From NCBI RefSeq assembly GCF_009870125.1, contig NC_046683.1, positions 12,028,001 through 12,092,000 of the forward strand: DNA of 64,000 bases. Direction: 5' to 3'. How positions within the stretch are numbered: position 1 is the stretch's first letter; each line of letters begins with the position of its first letter. A model generated the notes under the pieces. The model searched no databases and had not been told where the DNA came from. It worked only from the letters and a program-made list of their open reading frames with translations. Made by a program: the position numbers and the translations under genes. Positions 50,644 to 63,225 of the stretch are shown in pieces. The DNA comes from Drosophila pseudoobscura. Lineage: Eukaryota; Arthropoda; Insecta; Diptera; Drosophilidae.

Positions 50644-51480
50644 AAGAAACTACATATTTATGCTTTGAAGGCTGTTTAAGTTTTATAAAAAACTAATATG
50701 GAATCATGGAATCTTAATATTTAATAGGAAATGGTTTATATCCCATTGGAAATGGAATCTTAATGATCAATCTTTCAACTATTATTTAGCCGTTAGTTAA
50801 CAAATTAAATTCGTAAGATTTTATAATGAATGTGAAATGGCGAGTATAGTAGTGGAAGATTATCTCTGCACTGCCACTGGAGCTCCATTTAAAAGTTGTT
50901 GAATAGCTATAAACAGATCGACAAGGACTTCCCTACAAATCGGGTATTGTTTTGTCCATGCTTACCCTGTTTATTACGTTTCTTAGTATGCTATTCTTTG
51001 GACATATTAATTTTTAATTCATACAATACATGAAAAGTGCAATTCTATAAATAGATTCACTCAAATACTGTATCTATGTAGATTTTTGCTATGAGAAACC
51101 ATAGATATAGATATATCTTAGGGATGGCTTTGACAAGTCTTCATTAATTGAATTCGTGTGCAGATTATATCTAGCCAGAAAGGAGCGGTTTCAGAATCAT
51201 ACAATTAAGATCCTTTTGGCTCTTTGAACACCTGGCTTTCGAGCCCTACTAATGCTAGATCAGCTCGCTTTTAAGTGTATACTTTTAAGATACATAGGCA
51301 GATCATGTTTCGATGTAAAGATTCTGATATATGGTATGGTTATATGGATATGGTATTCATCCCATCCAGCATTCATCGGATGGATCTTAGTTCAGTTTTA
51401 AGATACTAAGATACGTATTTCATTTAATATCCAATCTCCTAGACAGATAACTAATTGGTGCTTTGTATTTGTATTTGCAG

Positions 51481-51605
51481 ATATACAAGAATTCTATGAA
51501 TTGACCTTATTGGATGACTCAAAGAGCATACAGCAAAAGACAGCGGAGACCTTGCAGATAGCAACCAAATGGGAGAAGGATGGCCAGGCCGTTAAGATAG
51601 CCGAT
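51481..51605 (+). CDS. dlg1: dlg1 exon: end of L27 and linker
   Basis: Acceptor ATTTGCAG and donor GAT|GTAAGT. It encodes DIQEFYELTLLDDSKSIQQK...GQAVKIAD, the third L27 helix and following linker. Phase 1 to 0, so it can join either the optional exon 52059 or exon 58284. Confidence 0.95.
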
Positions 51606-52058
51606 GTAAGTGCACATTATATTCCATGGAGAGTACGATGGACTGGACTCCAGAACGATGTAGAAAGTACATATATATATATTGTGCGTGTGTGTTCTTT
51701 TTTTGGGCTGGAAGATACATATGTAAATGAAGGAAGGAGTGTGCATACATATGATTTACGTTTACCAAAAAATGCATTCGATTTCAGATTTTCGTTTACC
51801 AAATTTCATTGCAAATACGAGTATCATTTCATGAAATTATCTTATGAGTTTTACATCCATCGGATCGTCATTGGCTATTGCTTTACTATTCGTACTACTA
51901 CTACTACTATATGCTATATCTAACATCTGCTCTGCCATTCAGCTCTCTGCTATACTCTATACTGTTCTCTATATATTCTTCTCTTCTTCCACTCCATGCT
52001 TACTACTACTACTACTACTACTACTACTATTACTATCCTGAAACAACTATTCACACAG
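51606..52058 (+). other. dlg1 intron with CTA/ACT trinucleotide tracts
   Basis: TACTACTAC repeats at about 51885-51910 and (CTA)n at about 52003-52030. The latter lies 30 nt from the next acceptor, where it supplies a partial pyrimidine tract. Confidence 0.5.
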
Positions 52059-52250
52059 TTTATAAAGACAACAACAACAAACCTAAATCGCAATTGTGTC
52101 TATGAGTTTACCAACGATGCATCATCCAATCAGACTCTCAATCAATCAGCACTCAATCAAAATCAAATTGTGAATAATATCAATACAAATGCCCAAGCGC
52201 ATGCCGAGGCCCTCAGCAGAACATTTAAAAATGAATTGGAAGAGATTTTG
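52059..52250 (+). CDS. dlg1: dlg1 optional 64-codon exon
   Basis: Acceptor TTCACACAG and donor TTG|GTAAGA, exactly 192 nt, phase 0 to 0. It encodes FIKTTTTNLNRNCVYEFTND...LSRTFKNELEEIL, rich in Asn/Gln with a helical end. Because it is symmetrical it can be included or skipped between exons 51481 and 58284. The open frame ends soon after the donor. Confidence 0.7.
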
Positions 52251-55200
52251 GTAAGATACATACATACATACTACACCCCCATACCATTATCCATTACCCA
52301 TAACCCATAACCCATTACTATACATATTATCATTCATTATACATACATACATCCCTCCATCATAGATCAGTAGATAACTCTGCAATATCTAAGCGTTGAT
52401 CATGCTTTTTGTCGGACTATAAGTCATAGAAAGCACCTGAGAACATTTGTATATACAATCGATTGATATTCAGCTTTTACGCCATTCACATGAAAACATT
52501 TAAAATTGAGTTGAGTTCTGAGGAATCGGCGATCTTTATGGATGAGTTATCGACTCCGGGAGGGGCTTACAATGGAGCTAATATGACACAGTCTAAGCCT
52601 TGATTTATCGGAAAAACTTTGGGCATATGAAGACATGTTTAAATCTAAAAGTTATGATCATCAAAATACGATTAGAACTAGTATACTCTTAGGGTTAAGG
52701 TAGTACGCTTTTTTACTAGCTTTTGAGAAATGTATTAGCGGCTGGGCTCTAGAGTTTTGTGACTAAGTTTATGAAAAGTCTGTTGGGGACTGTGACTGTC
52801 TGGTCTGGACTATGAATGCTGATTTAAGTTAATTCTTGCCTTGAAAATACTCCTAGAAAGTTGTTGGAAATCTGAAAATCTTCTGCTAATTTCAGCTTTT
52901 TCTCTAGGCTGCCATGCGTAAGAATATGTAAGACTTGTTTGAGACTTACTTTAGGCTGCGCCACTGGCCATGAAGTATAGATGTACCTTTTACGATTTGT
53001 ATAGCAATTGGAGGCCCAATGGAAATCTACATAGTTCTTCCAGAACTTTCGAGGGTTTCGCACTTTAATTGTACTTTTCTGCTACCAGTTTGGTTACACA
53101 TGTTGCGCGTCATGCAGCAGATCCCCTCGGTTACTTTCTATGCAGTTTGCAGCGCAATTTGCAGTTTGTTAATGGGTAAAAGGGGATGGGTTCGGAGCAT
53201 AAAGTACTAGTTTTAATCTTAAACATCGAACTCGTCTTGTTGGATTTGTTACTCTTAAGGCTAACTAGGTCCCCCGCCATATTATCATCGAGAACAGACT
53301 CAATTGATTCCCCTAGAGCTAATTGAAATCTCTTGAACATGCCTCGGGGCGGCCCTAAGTGCGAGCCCTAAGAGAGGAGAGGTTGAAGGCGAAGGCGCGC
53401 TCGAATAGGAGAAGGAGGAAGGTCCTCCATCCAGCTGAATGTCCGCACTCGAGGTTGTCCATGGATAGGGCTTCAAGTGGCTATGACAACGGTTATCCCC
53501 CTTTATGCCCATCCCCATTCCCATTCCCATGGCTATGCACGTGCCAATGATGGTGATGAGCGCTAGCTTAGGCAGCGTCAATCACAAAGTACTCTCTATT
53601 CTGTGATACCCAGCCTCGGGATTAAGTTAAATGCGGGGTGTGTACACATTGGTGGTGCCGCTTGCACAATTGAAAAATGCACTGCTTAGCAGGCAATGTA
53701 GTAGGTAAAACACTGAAGAGGTAATGCATTTTTCAAACAAGAATACACATGTTCTATTTTGTATGATCATTTCTTTTGTCTAGTTTCTAATTCGAAAAGA
53801 TGCTAGATCCCTTTACAGGAAGCACATGTTGTCTGGAGTTTTTAGACATTTTATTGGTAGGATTATTAAATAATTAATGTGGAATGGGGATGAGAGGTAG
53901 GTACCTTGAATCGTGTACCAAAAAATGTATGGACGTTTGGACTCGTCTTACTATTTATATTGTCTTTTCGGAATGTCGAGGTATCTTGTTTGTGGTATAG
54001 TTTGTTCGAGTATTGATCACAGATCAGATCAATCGAAACCCGTATCTCAGACCATATTTTAAGGGGTATCCAGCAGGTCGTTGCCTCTGTGGGCTTTCTG
54101 TGCGGCGGCTTACGCTATATGCACCTACACATTAAAAAGCAGACACAAAGGTTCAGATTTACAACCTTTTGCTCTCTCTCTCTCTCCTCGTCCTGGTCCT
54201 GGTCCTGGTCACGTCCCACTCATTCGTCTCCCTGCCTTGCCTTGTTTGCTTCCCATCGCGTCGCGGGACATGCGTACTGCACGATAAACGACAGACGACA
54301 AACGATGAAACGATGAAACGGCGAAATGTTAGAAATCGGTAAACGGTAAACGGGGCTACCGGTTAAACGGTAGACAGGCAGCGCCAGCTGGCGGGGATCT
54401 CCGCCCACACCAACGCGTCCCCCCCACGCGTTGGGTACACAGTGGGACGCATTTTATGGGAGTGGGTGACAAACCCCGCCTCCTGCATAAGGATGCTGTT
54501 ATCAGGGGGGTGGGGAACCGGCCTCAACCAATGAACGATTACCCAAGGTTCTGCTGTCGACTTTTTCCATTTTCTCTGCTTTTTTTCTTGTTCTTCTTCT
54601 ATATTTTGTGTTTTTGTTGGGTCTTTTGTTTTGCCTGGCGACGCCGACCGAACGGTTGAAGCTTTCGGTTATTTGCGGAGGGTGGGGAGGGGTGTCGTCT
54701 GGCATACGCCTGGTTGCGGGGTGCCATGATGTGCGATTCGATTCCGATGGCGAATGCGAGGCGAGGCGAGGCGAGACGAGACGATGCGAGGCGTGCGATA
54801 CTTATAGAAGGCAGCAGGCAGGCGGCAGGCGGTAGTAACAGTCGTGCTGTCGACGTGTCGAGTCGTGTTCAACTTTGCATAGCGGCGCGCCTCGTCTGTT
54901 GTCTGTCTGGCTGTCCTGTCGCTACGTTTCTACCTTTGGACTCGACTTCTTCGACGGCTTCTTGTTCTTAGCAGAGTTTTTGTATGTGTGTGTGTGTGAG
55001 TTGGCCGCATCTCATGCGGCTTAACCCTTGTGTTGTGGTCGACTATCGCGTGTCTCCTGAACCTTCCACTGCTTGCTCGACGACCTGTTTCTATTCTTCT
55101 TTCACTCTCTCTCTCCCTTTTTTTTTAGCAGAGCGCACAGAGTGAGTGTGTGTGATGGTGGGCTTCCCCGGCATATGCGTGTCCATCACTCATGTCCGTT

Positions 55201-56995
55201 CATTCTCCAACTCCTTTGTTTTGGCGCCAAAAAGCAAACATTTTACATAATTTGTAAGACAAAATTTGTACAAAAGGAACAACAACAGCAGTAAGAAAGT
55301 GTGCTATGCTAGGGGGAGGGGAAGAATGTGGGGGGTGGGGAGAGGAGGGTGGCATTGTTTCAGGCAGGTTTCCAAATATTACGTATACGCGTTGCCCCCC
55401 TCCCTCCGACAGTGTCCGGCCTTCCCTCAGGGCACTGCCTGCCGTCTGCCGCCTGCCGCTTGTTTAATATTCTCTTAACTTTTTAGTATGTTTTCCGTTG
55501 TGTGTTTTGCTTTTGCTTTTGCTTGTTTTCATTAACTTTCCCCGCACTCCCCACCCCCACTCCCACTCTTTGAGTTTTCTTCCGAGTTTTTTCATTCATG
55601 TCTCACGGACCCGATCCGTCGCCTGGCATTGGAAAACATCGTTAAAGCAACAAGAAACAAGAAAAGAAACAACAATATATCAATCTATTTATTTTGGCAG
55701 CATTGGCTTGCTTTCTTTTTTGCTACTTTTTGACTTTTCTTCCGTTGTATGTATGTACATACATACGTCCTCTCCTTTGTTACCTTTACCTTTCCGTTCT
55801 CTGCTGTTTTGCCGTCTTTGATTTGAATCTTTCCTGCCAAATACCTTTCGGAATATCCCCAACCATCTGCTTGACCATTTTGCATATGGTGTGGCCAACA
55901 ATCTCAGGCCCACATCCCCGCCACATGTTGTAGTTGTTGGAAGAATGGAAAGACAGTGCCTTTCAGTTAGGGGAACATCATTATGATGCACATAGCACAT
56001 GGATAGTGTGTACAGGTGGAAGGTGTACCTCTTATCCGCTTCATGTGTGATTTGACAGCCTCGTAAAGCCCACAACTGTACCAAGAATAGGAAACTCATC
56101 ATATAAAGTAGTTCTTAACCTTTACCGGCCATAATTATATATGGCATTGGTAGTTTTAGACACAACTACCCCACATATCCATTCTCCCATTTTGGTTAGT
56201 CTTTTTCGAAAACATAAACGAGATGCAACTAGTCATAGAAGTCCTAGCAAACGCATGTTACTATTTCAAAACGTATACCAATTTAATGACAATTGAATCT
56301 AACATTTAGAAGCAAATTAAGTGCGATATTTAGTCAAATTCTCAACAGAAATTTATAAATAAGAGTCCAATTTCAGTTATTGTTAATTTTTTTGCATTTT
56401 TTCATGCCCCGAAAGTAGTGCCTTTCAGTTAAGGGAACATCCCTCCCCGTCTAGGAGGGTTTGCCACAAGAATTTTATTTCACAAATGGCTATAAAGCTG
56501 TTCGAACATTAAGGCAAAGAAAGACCAAAAACTAGTATACTTTAATTCAAATATATTCACCGTTTGCACATGTTTCCTATCTGCTGCCAGATGGTCTTCA
56601 GTTAAATCAATTTGGTGAACAAAACTGATTCGGATTTTGCCCAAAATCCATACAAAGAGTTCTTTTTTGTAAAGACAGATGGAAAGGGTTCCAAATTTTG
56701 AGCGGAGGAAGGCATGGGATATCAGAGATGGATGTTTTGTTGGGGTTGTAAGGGTGGTACATGTGGCACGGCCAGGGGGAGGGGTAGAAAGGCTGCAGCA
56801 TCTGATCTTTGCCAAAGACAAAAACAACAAAAATGTCTATTTTGCACTCTGGCGCATAGATGTTTCATCCAACTGTAAACAAAATAAAGCAAAAACAAAA
56901 ACAAAAAGATCTCTGTAGCAATGGCAGGCCTTGGGAAAATACTACTAGGAGTGTACATATGTGTGTGGGTGTTTGTGCGTGTGTGTGGGACAGAG

Positions 56996-57027
<32 letters not shown>

Positions 57028-57898
57028 CAGGCAATTACTTGGCTGAACAGTGTACACTGGGTCGCAAAAAATTGAAATGGCAAACGGATTTCCATTTGAT
57101 GTGCGTTCCCTGAGAGTGTGGGTGCGTGAGAAAGGGGACAGCGGCATACACACACACATGTACACATGCACACAGATTCAGATACAGATACAGATACTCG
57201 CACGATGAAGATGTCAGGGTGCCTGGGGGCGACCTTCCAGTTCGCTTTGAAGCATTCCAGCATCATTCCAGGCGCTGTGTATCCTACTCTGTAACTTGTT
57301 GCTATCGCTTCCGCCTCCATCCCCCTCCAGTCGACGAACTTTAACCGGGTGTTTTTGTCATCCCTCTCTTTGATAACAGAACTTTTTCGTTGGTTTTGTC
57401 ACTGAGATTTGTATCTTCCTGTCACAAGCAGCGGGCCATAGAAACTTAGGCAAAGCTTCTCTCCCTCCCACTGATGGCAGCGGCAGCGTTCAGTATCGTG
57501 TACCGTATCTCTCACTGAAGTCGAATAAACTTTTGTACGAATCGCTTGTCTTCCTCCCACTGAAAGCAGTGGGCTCTCAGCCCACGCTCTCTTCCGCTCG
57601 CAGCCCAAGAAGCTAAGCTTTGATCAGAAAAAGCTCTGTTCTTCCTCCCAAGAGAGCAAAGCAAACGGAACGCTCTTCCTCCCAAAAGCAAAGCAGGACT
57701 TTCATAGTTTCTCTTTCTCTCTCTCTCGGTCTTTAGCATCGCTTCTCTTCATTATTTCTTCCGACTGTCTCTCTTAAGAAAACCGAAAAACGCACAAAGG
57801 GAATTTTGTACAAAATAAAAGCAGGAACCGTTAACCACCGATTTTTGTAGAACACCGTTATTTGCTGAAAGCCGGTGTTAAAAACAAGCAAACTAGAA
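52251..57898 (+). other. dlg1 intron and upstream region of the MIDW first exon
   Basis: Unannotated intronic DNA. Notable are CAT/ACAT repeats at 52258-52350, GAGGC pentamer repeats at about 54756-54800, a 23-bp direct repeat at 55956 and 56416, (GA)n at 56992-57016, and four CTTCCTCCCA-type repeats at 57457-57683 just before the next first exon. No further protein was recognised. Confidence 0.45.
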
Positions 57899-58153
57899 AT
57901 GATTGACTGGGTATCGATTGTGCGGCACTCGCGGCGCCGTTTCTCTAATTATATGGGTTCCCGGTCGCCGGTACGCATGCGCCGACGTCGCCGGCAGCAG
58001 CTGACGGCAGGGCCGCAGCAACAGCAGCAGCAGCAACAACCAATGTTGCAGCAACAGCAACAGCAACATCAATCGCGTGCACTGGAAAAGAAAGAGGAGA
58101 AAAAGGAGTCTGGGGGTTGCGGTGGGTCGCGGTATGCCTGCTGCTGTGCCAAT
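57899..58153 (+). CDS. dlg1: dlg1 alternative first coding exon (MIDW)
   Basis: ATG 57899 (AGAAATGATT) opens 85 codons ending AAT|GTAAGT in phase 0, which joins exon 58284 (NQRMRIESD) in frame. The product begins MIDWVSIVRHSRRRFSNYMG and is basic with CAG-encoded polyglutamine. It ends in a Cys-rich YACCCAN segment, which could be palmitoylated by analogy with the N-terminal cysteines of PSD-95. This start bypasses the L27 domain. Assignment to dlg1 rests on phase, strand and proximity. Confidence 0.75.
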
Positions 58154-58283
58154 GTAAGTGCCAGAAAGAGGAGTGAATGGGTGGGTGAATAAGGGGTGTT
58201 AAACGTGGGATGATCTTGTGTATATGGTTTTTGTACCCAACCAATTAACAATCTATGCGTTCATCTATCTATCTATCACACAG

Positions 58284-58433
58284 AACCAGCGCATGCGCAT
58301 CGAATCCGACACGGAGAATGCCAAGGATTTGCCGGCCGAGAATCAGCAGCAGGTGCGCAGCTCCCGATCTCCGCAGCAGCAGCAGATACCGCAGTCACAA
58401 TCCACGACATCGGCCAGGAGCGGGTCCCAGACC
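58284..58433 (+). CDS. dlg1: dlg1 shared linker exon
   Basis: Acceptor TATCACACAG, donor ACC|GTAAGT, 150 nt, phase 0 to 0. It encodes NQRMRIESDTENAK...RSSRSPQQQQ...RSGSQT, the Gln/Ser linker that precedes PDZ1 in S97 isoforms. The frame stays open through the donor to TAA at 58692-58694. Confidence 0.93.
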
Positions 58434-61091
58434 GTAAGTCGATGCAATTTTAATGCCACTTATGCCATTCCCAAAGACTATGCTGCAACTAACACCTGGA
58501 CACAACACACACAGATACAGATACAGACATACCACAACCCACAATGCATCATCCACATGCACAGTCTTCATCAACACCAACGCACCAACAACATCAACAC
58601 CAACACCAGCGACAGTGCTTTGTTGCAGCAGCAGCAGCAGCAGCAGCGCCCTTACCGGCATAAAATGCTTAAGCGCGCTTTCGAGTCCACTTAATTGCCA
58701 GCAGAGGAGGGCAGAGAGGAGGAGAGAGGGGCCTCCTAGAGCGTGGCCATAGCGGAAGGGGAAGTGGGAGAAACCGTTTGCTGTACTTAATTAGGCGCCG
58801 CCCTCCTCTCTCTCTCTCTCGGTCTCTTATAAATTGCCACTTATTTCTTCTTACCCCACCCACAGCCTGTGCTAACGCCAGCGCTTGTTTGGGGGGCTCC
58901 GACGCTTGGCTCGTTTCCGTTTCCGGCAGCGGAGTGTTGGTGAACCAAAAAAAAATAAAAAATCAATTTTAAGCGCGCTTTTGGCACCAAATCACATTGA
59001 AGGTGTTCCAGAACGAGATATAAATTTGATTTAGATTTTATGGATCATAACAATTTGAAGCTGTCTTTAAATTTAAATCCTAGATCCAATCCAATCGACA
59101 TCTCTTTCAGGATTGCCATTATTTTCCCTATTTCAAAGTGCGCGACTATAATCTGCTGATTGTTCCTTCATTTTTCAAAATTAATCTTAAGTTTTTGCAT
59201 GATTTTTGTTATATTAATGCTTTTTTTCTTCCAAAATCAGATAAAAAGAAGAGCAAATTATTTTGTAAAATATATAAATTTCAAAAATATACGTTTTGTT
59301 TCGTATTTGTTATTTGCATTTATTATTTCCATGCTGTATGGTTTGTATTCCGTTTTATCTAACATTCGTTGCTTGGTTATTTTTGAATTTTGCTCTCATT
59401 TCCCGCCATTCATTTCAAATGCGGAGCCAAGATCAGCCTATCGATTGGTCTCTGCAGCTGGAGTTTCGATGTATCGGTAGGCAACTCTAATGATCGCTAA
59501 CGATCAGTGCTGCAAATCGGTGCGCAGTTAGTGTTGTGCACTCTCAATTTAATTCGTCGGTCTCTCTGTGTTGGGTGTGTTTTTTTGTTATTTTGTTTTT
59601 TGCGTGCGGGCATTCGTCAGAGGCCGTGTATTAAAATGTAAAACATTTTCGTGTGTGTTCGAGTCAGTCGAGAGAGTCGCAGGTCGCAATTTAGTAAGTT
59701 GTAGCGCGGAATTGCGGGAGTGGCTGCCTGGCCAGAAAATCCATCACATACGTGAGCGAGCGAGCGGTGGTGGTGGCATTGCCAGGCGGCAGAAAGTGTA
59801 CCAGACCAGTTACGCATACCCAAGCATAGACCGCTTGCTGGCGATAGTTTAGTTCCGATGTGTGATAGTGATGGCCGCTGGTTGACTCACCAGCCCCCCA
59901 TCCAGCCATCGATCGATCGCTCTCCCAGCTCTAGCTGTCGGCTGGCCGAGGAAAATGCCAACAAAACAAGACGCGAAGACGTTGAAAAGAGAGGCAGAGG
60001 AGCTAGGGCTAGAACATTTGCATGTGTGGTCGTGCATGTGTGTGCGTGTGAAATACCTGCACCACGAATTCTAGTGCCAAATAGGAGTCGTAGACATGTC
60101 CGCGAGTGACCTGGAAAGCGGCTAAAGCTAAAACAGAAACAAGAACCGCGGCGAAGAGAAGCGAAAGTGCACGCAAAGTAAAATACCAAAACAGAAACAC
60201 AAACAAAGTGCATTTCGTGCTATCCAGCACCAGCAACAGCAACAAAAGTTTTAACATTAGCTCACACATACACACACATATCCATTGGAATGTGGCTGTC
60301 AATATGTGTGTTGCGTGTGTGTGTTCATAGCGCAAAAAATAGCCACAAAGTGGGAGAGTGAGAGAGAGCGGTAGAGAGCGTGCCGCTGCTTACAGAGTTC
60401 TTTTTTATTTGCCGTTTACTGTAGAAACAAATAAATAAATAATTTGAAGCGAGCACACACATGCATATGAGTGCTTGCGTGTGACTGTGATAGTGATTAG
60501 AAGGCAACGCTCTCACTCTCTCTCTCTCACGCTCAAGCGTCGCGCCAGCAGAACAGTAGCGGCGGGCGGCCGCACTGTTGTATTTGACATTCCATTCGCT
60601 CACTGTTGGACGCTCAGACATAGAGAGAGAGAGAGAGAGAGCTGCTACCGCTCTCGTTTGGTGTTTTTTTTTTTATTGTGTGTGAATATTATTTTATGCG
60701 ACACTCGGTCAGCGTCTGTCGGGGAGATCGCCAGTAATAGTGCTGTGGCTATATGGATATATATAGTGAATCGAAAGTAATGTTCGATGCGTGTGAATCT
60801 CTGTTTATCTAGTGCGTGGCGGCAGCAGCAGCAGCAGTAACAGTGAATGAAAAGCCTTTAAAATTGGTTAAATAATCGGCCAACAGCTACAACAACAACA
60901 AAAGTAAATACTTGAACAAAATAAGAAGAGGCGACGTTCCCGGCGAAGAGAACTTTTAAAGAGAAGAAACCCAGACACAAACCGCACGCCCGGCATTTGT
61001 CAGTGTGTGTGTGTGTGTGTGTGTGTGGTGTGTTTGTGTGGAGAGAGCGAGAGCTCAAGCTAAAGCTAAGCTCTGACCCCGCATCCCAGCC
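58434..61091 (+). promoter_or_regulatory. dlg1 intron containing the dlgA promoter and leader
   Basis: From about 59520 the sequence changes from AT-rich to purine-rich leader-like DNA with GCAGTTAGTGTTG (Inr-like) near 59525 and another candidate (GGTCAGCGTC) near 60708. GAGAGA tracts at 60622-60640 and CT tracts at 60508-60530 could bind GAGA factor. The leader ends at the dlgA ATG. The precise start site is not determinable by eye. Confidence 0.4.
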
Positions 61092-61202
61092 ATGACGACA
61101 CGCAAAAAGAAGCGCCAGGATAGTGCCAGTGGCGGCGGCAGCGGTGGAGGCGGCGGCGGTGGCTTCATCAAGAAGGTCTCATCGCTCTTCAATTTGGATT
61201 CG
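61092..61202 (+). CDS. dlg1: dlgA first coding exon (MTTRKKKR)
   Basis: ATG 61092 opens 37 codons (MTTRKKKRQDSASGGGSGGG...GFIKKVSSLFNLDS) ending TCG|GTAAAA in phase 0. This is the start of the L27-less dlgA isoform, expanded by a few Ser/Gly relative to the melanogaster MTTRKKKRDGGGSGGGF. The next exon (PDZ1) is outside the window. Confidence 0.95.
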
Positions 61203-61819
61203 GTAAAAGCACAACACAATCTAGATCTAGAGAACAGACACACACAATATACAATAATAGTATATATCTAAAATATATATCTGTAATATATAGAGATTAT
61301 AAATTTTATGCAATATCCGTTCTGTGGGATGGGGTATGGTATGGGTTGGGTGTTCTTCGGGGGGGTGGTGTGTGTGTGTGTGCGTGTGGTGGGCGCAGCT
61401 TTTTTGGCATCTGTGCTCTATATAGACGGATGATTCCATGGTTTATTTATAACAATTTGCCAGCCAGACAGCAGCATAAATGGAGAGGGGAGAGGGTGGG
61501 AAATGGGAGTGCGTCATCTTTGCATTCGCATTAGCCACCTCTCTCTCTCTCTCTCTCTGTCACCTAATGCTGCTGCTGCCAAGCAACGGTTGTTATTCTT
61601 CTGTTCTTTCGCTTGCTGTTTCTTCGCAGCCGCGCCGCTCCCTCGGTGCCCTTAATCTTTGGCGTATTCAGCGCAGGCGTAACGCCGCTGCCACCCAGAG
61701 AAGCAGAGGCTCTCTTGCGGTTCTTCTCTTACTGTTCCCAATCTCTCGTTCGCTCTCTCTTTGCGCCCTCTCTCGCCTAACCACCCATTCAACGGGCGTC
61801 TCCAACAGCTCTGTTGGCA

Positions 61820-61872
61820 TACCCTTTATGCAAAATAATAGGGTATACATCTGATAGATCTGAAAGGGTATT
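61820..61872. mobile_element. Short hairpin element with ATACCCTTT ends, copy 1
   Basis: The segment starts CATACCCTTT and ends GAAAGGGTATT, with an internal GGGTATACATCTGATAGATC. The inverted ends and the CATCTGATAGATCTG palindrome match the second copy at 63226. Confidence 0.35.
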
Positions 61873-63225
61873 TCTAAAAATTATAAACAAAACGCACGTC
61901 CAAACAGTAAACAGATTCCGAAGGACAAGGCTTACATATAGGAAACCATAATTGTATATGGGTTTTTGGTTTCCGTTTCGATTTGCGCAGGTGTCTCGTC
62001 CCGTCTCGTTTCGTCTCGTTTCGCCTCGTTTCGCCTCGTTTCGACTGCCGCCGATCGTCACATCGCATCACGTCAGTCCCCATCCATCCCCACCCACAAC
62101 CTTATATCACATCATTTCCCTTTCCCAATACCCCTCCCCCCCGTTCCGGGGCAATCTGTCAGATATTTATGCGATCAATGAAGTGTGCAAGTGTGCATTG
62201 TGCATCCGCAGTATCTGGAATTGAAGAAACACCGATTGCCGTCTACTCTCAGTGATAGAAAATGCAATAAAAATACCAGCGGAACAAGGATTATTAATTA
62301 TTCATTATTTTCTGAGCCTAAAACTCTTCATGGGGGGGAGGGGAGGAACTGAAACCTCTCCCCAGATTTCTTTTTTCAAGAATTTATATTTTCCCCTCGA
62401 GATTTTCCTATCGAAACTTGATTGATGGCTGCGCATCTTATGATATTTACCCACTAAATTGTTGATTAATAAACACGCACGGACTGCAAATTGTATGTAT
62501 CTACGTACGGGTACGTGTAGTCTCTGTACCCGTATCTGTATCTGTATCTGTGTCGGTGTAATTCGGATTAAGTAACATTTGATTATAGTCTCGAAGGCAA
62601 GGGCTGGCGTATTAGCGACATGCTTTGAATGCAAAATCCAATAATATTTAACCCTGGGTTTGGTTATGGGTTTGCTTTGGAAATTGTTACGAATATCCAG
62701 CGAAAGAAGGGGTAGATAAGAAGAAAGAGTGCAGGGTGTGGCCTCCCATACTGTAGAAGATTGATTTTCTCTGTTAAAATGTTACCATAGGCGAATTGAT
62801 TTACTGTTTAAAATCATTCTCCCATTGGACTTTTCATTATTTCAACGCTGACACGTGAGTGACATTTTGCCAATCAGGTTCTCTGGAGAAGAGATTTGTG
62901 CCGCTCAATATTTCTTGCCACCACTGTGATGTTGGTGGATTGCACAAGAACTGTATCTTCCGTCGCTTCGGTTGCGGTGGCGGTGGCGGTTCTGCTTTAC
63001 ACTTCCTCCTTCCTGTGACGGTGCCAGTGGCAGTGGCAGTGCCAGTCCCGGTGGGTGGATTTAAAGCCACAGCATAGTTTGTACTATGTTTATCATAGAT
63101 AAGATATAGCTGCGACTGCTGGCGATATGATTCTATGACGACTACTTTCTGCTGGTGCCTAGCGCCTAGTGCCAGCCAGTTGCCTATAATTTTCAAGGGT
63201 GTGCAGGTGCTTCTGTGATACCCTT

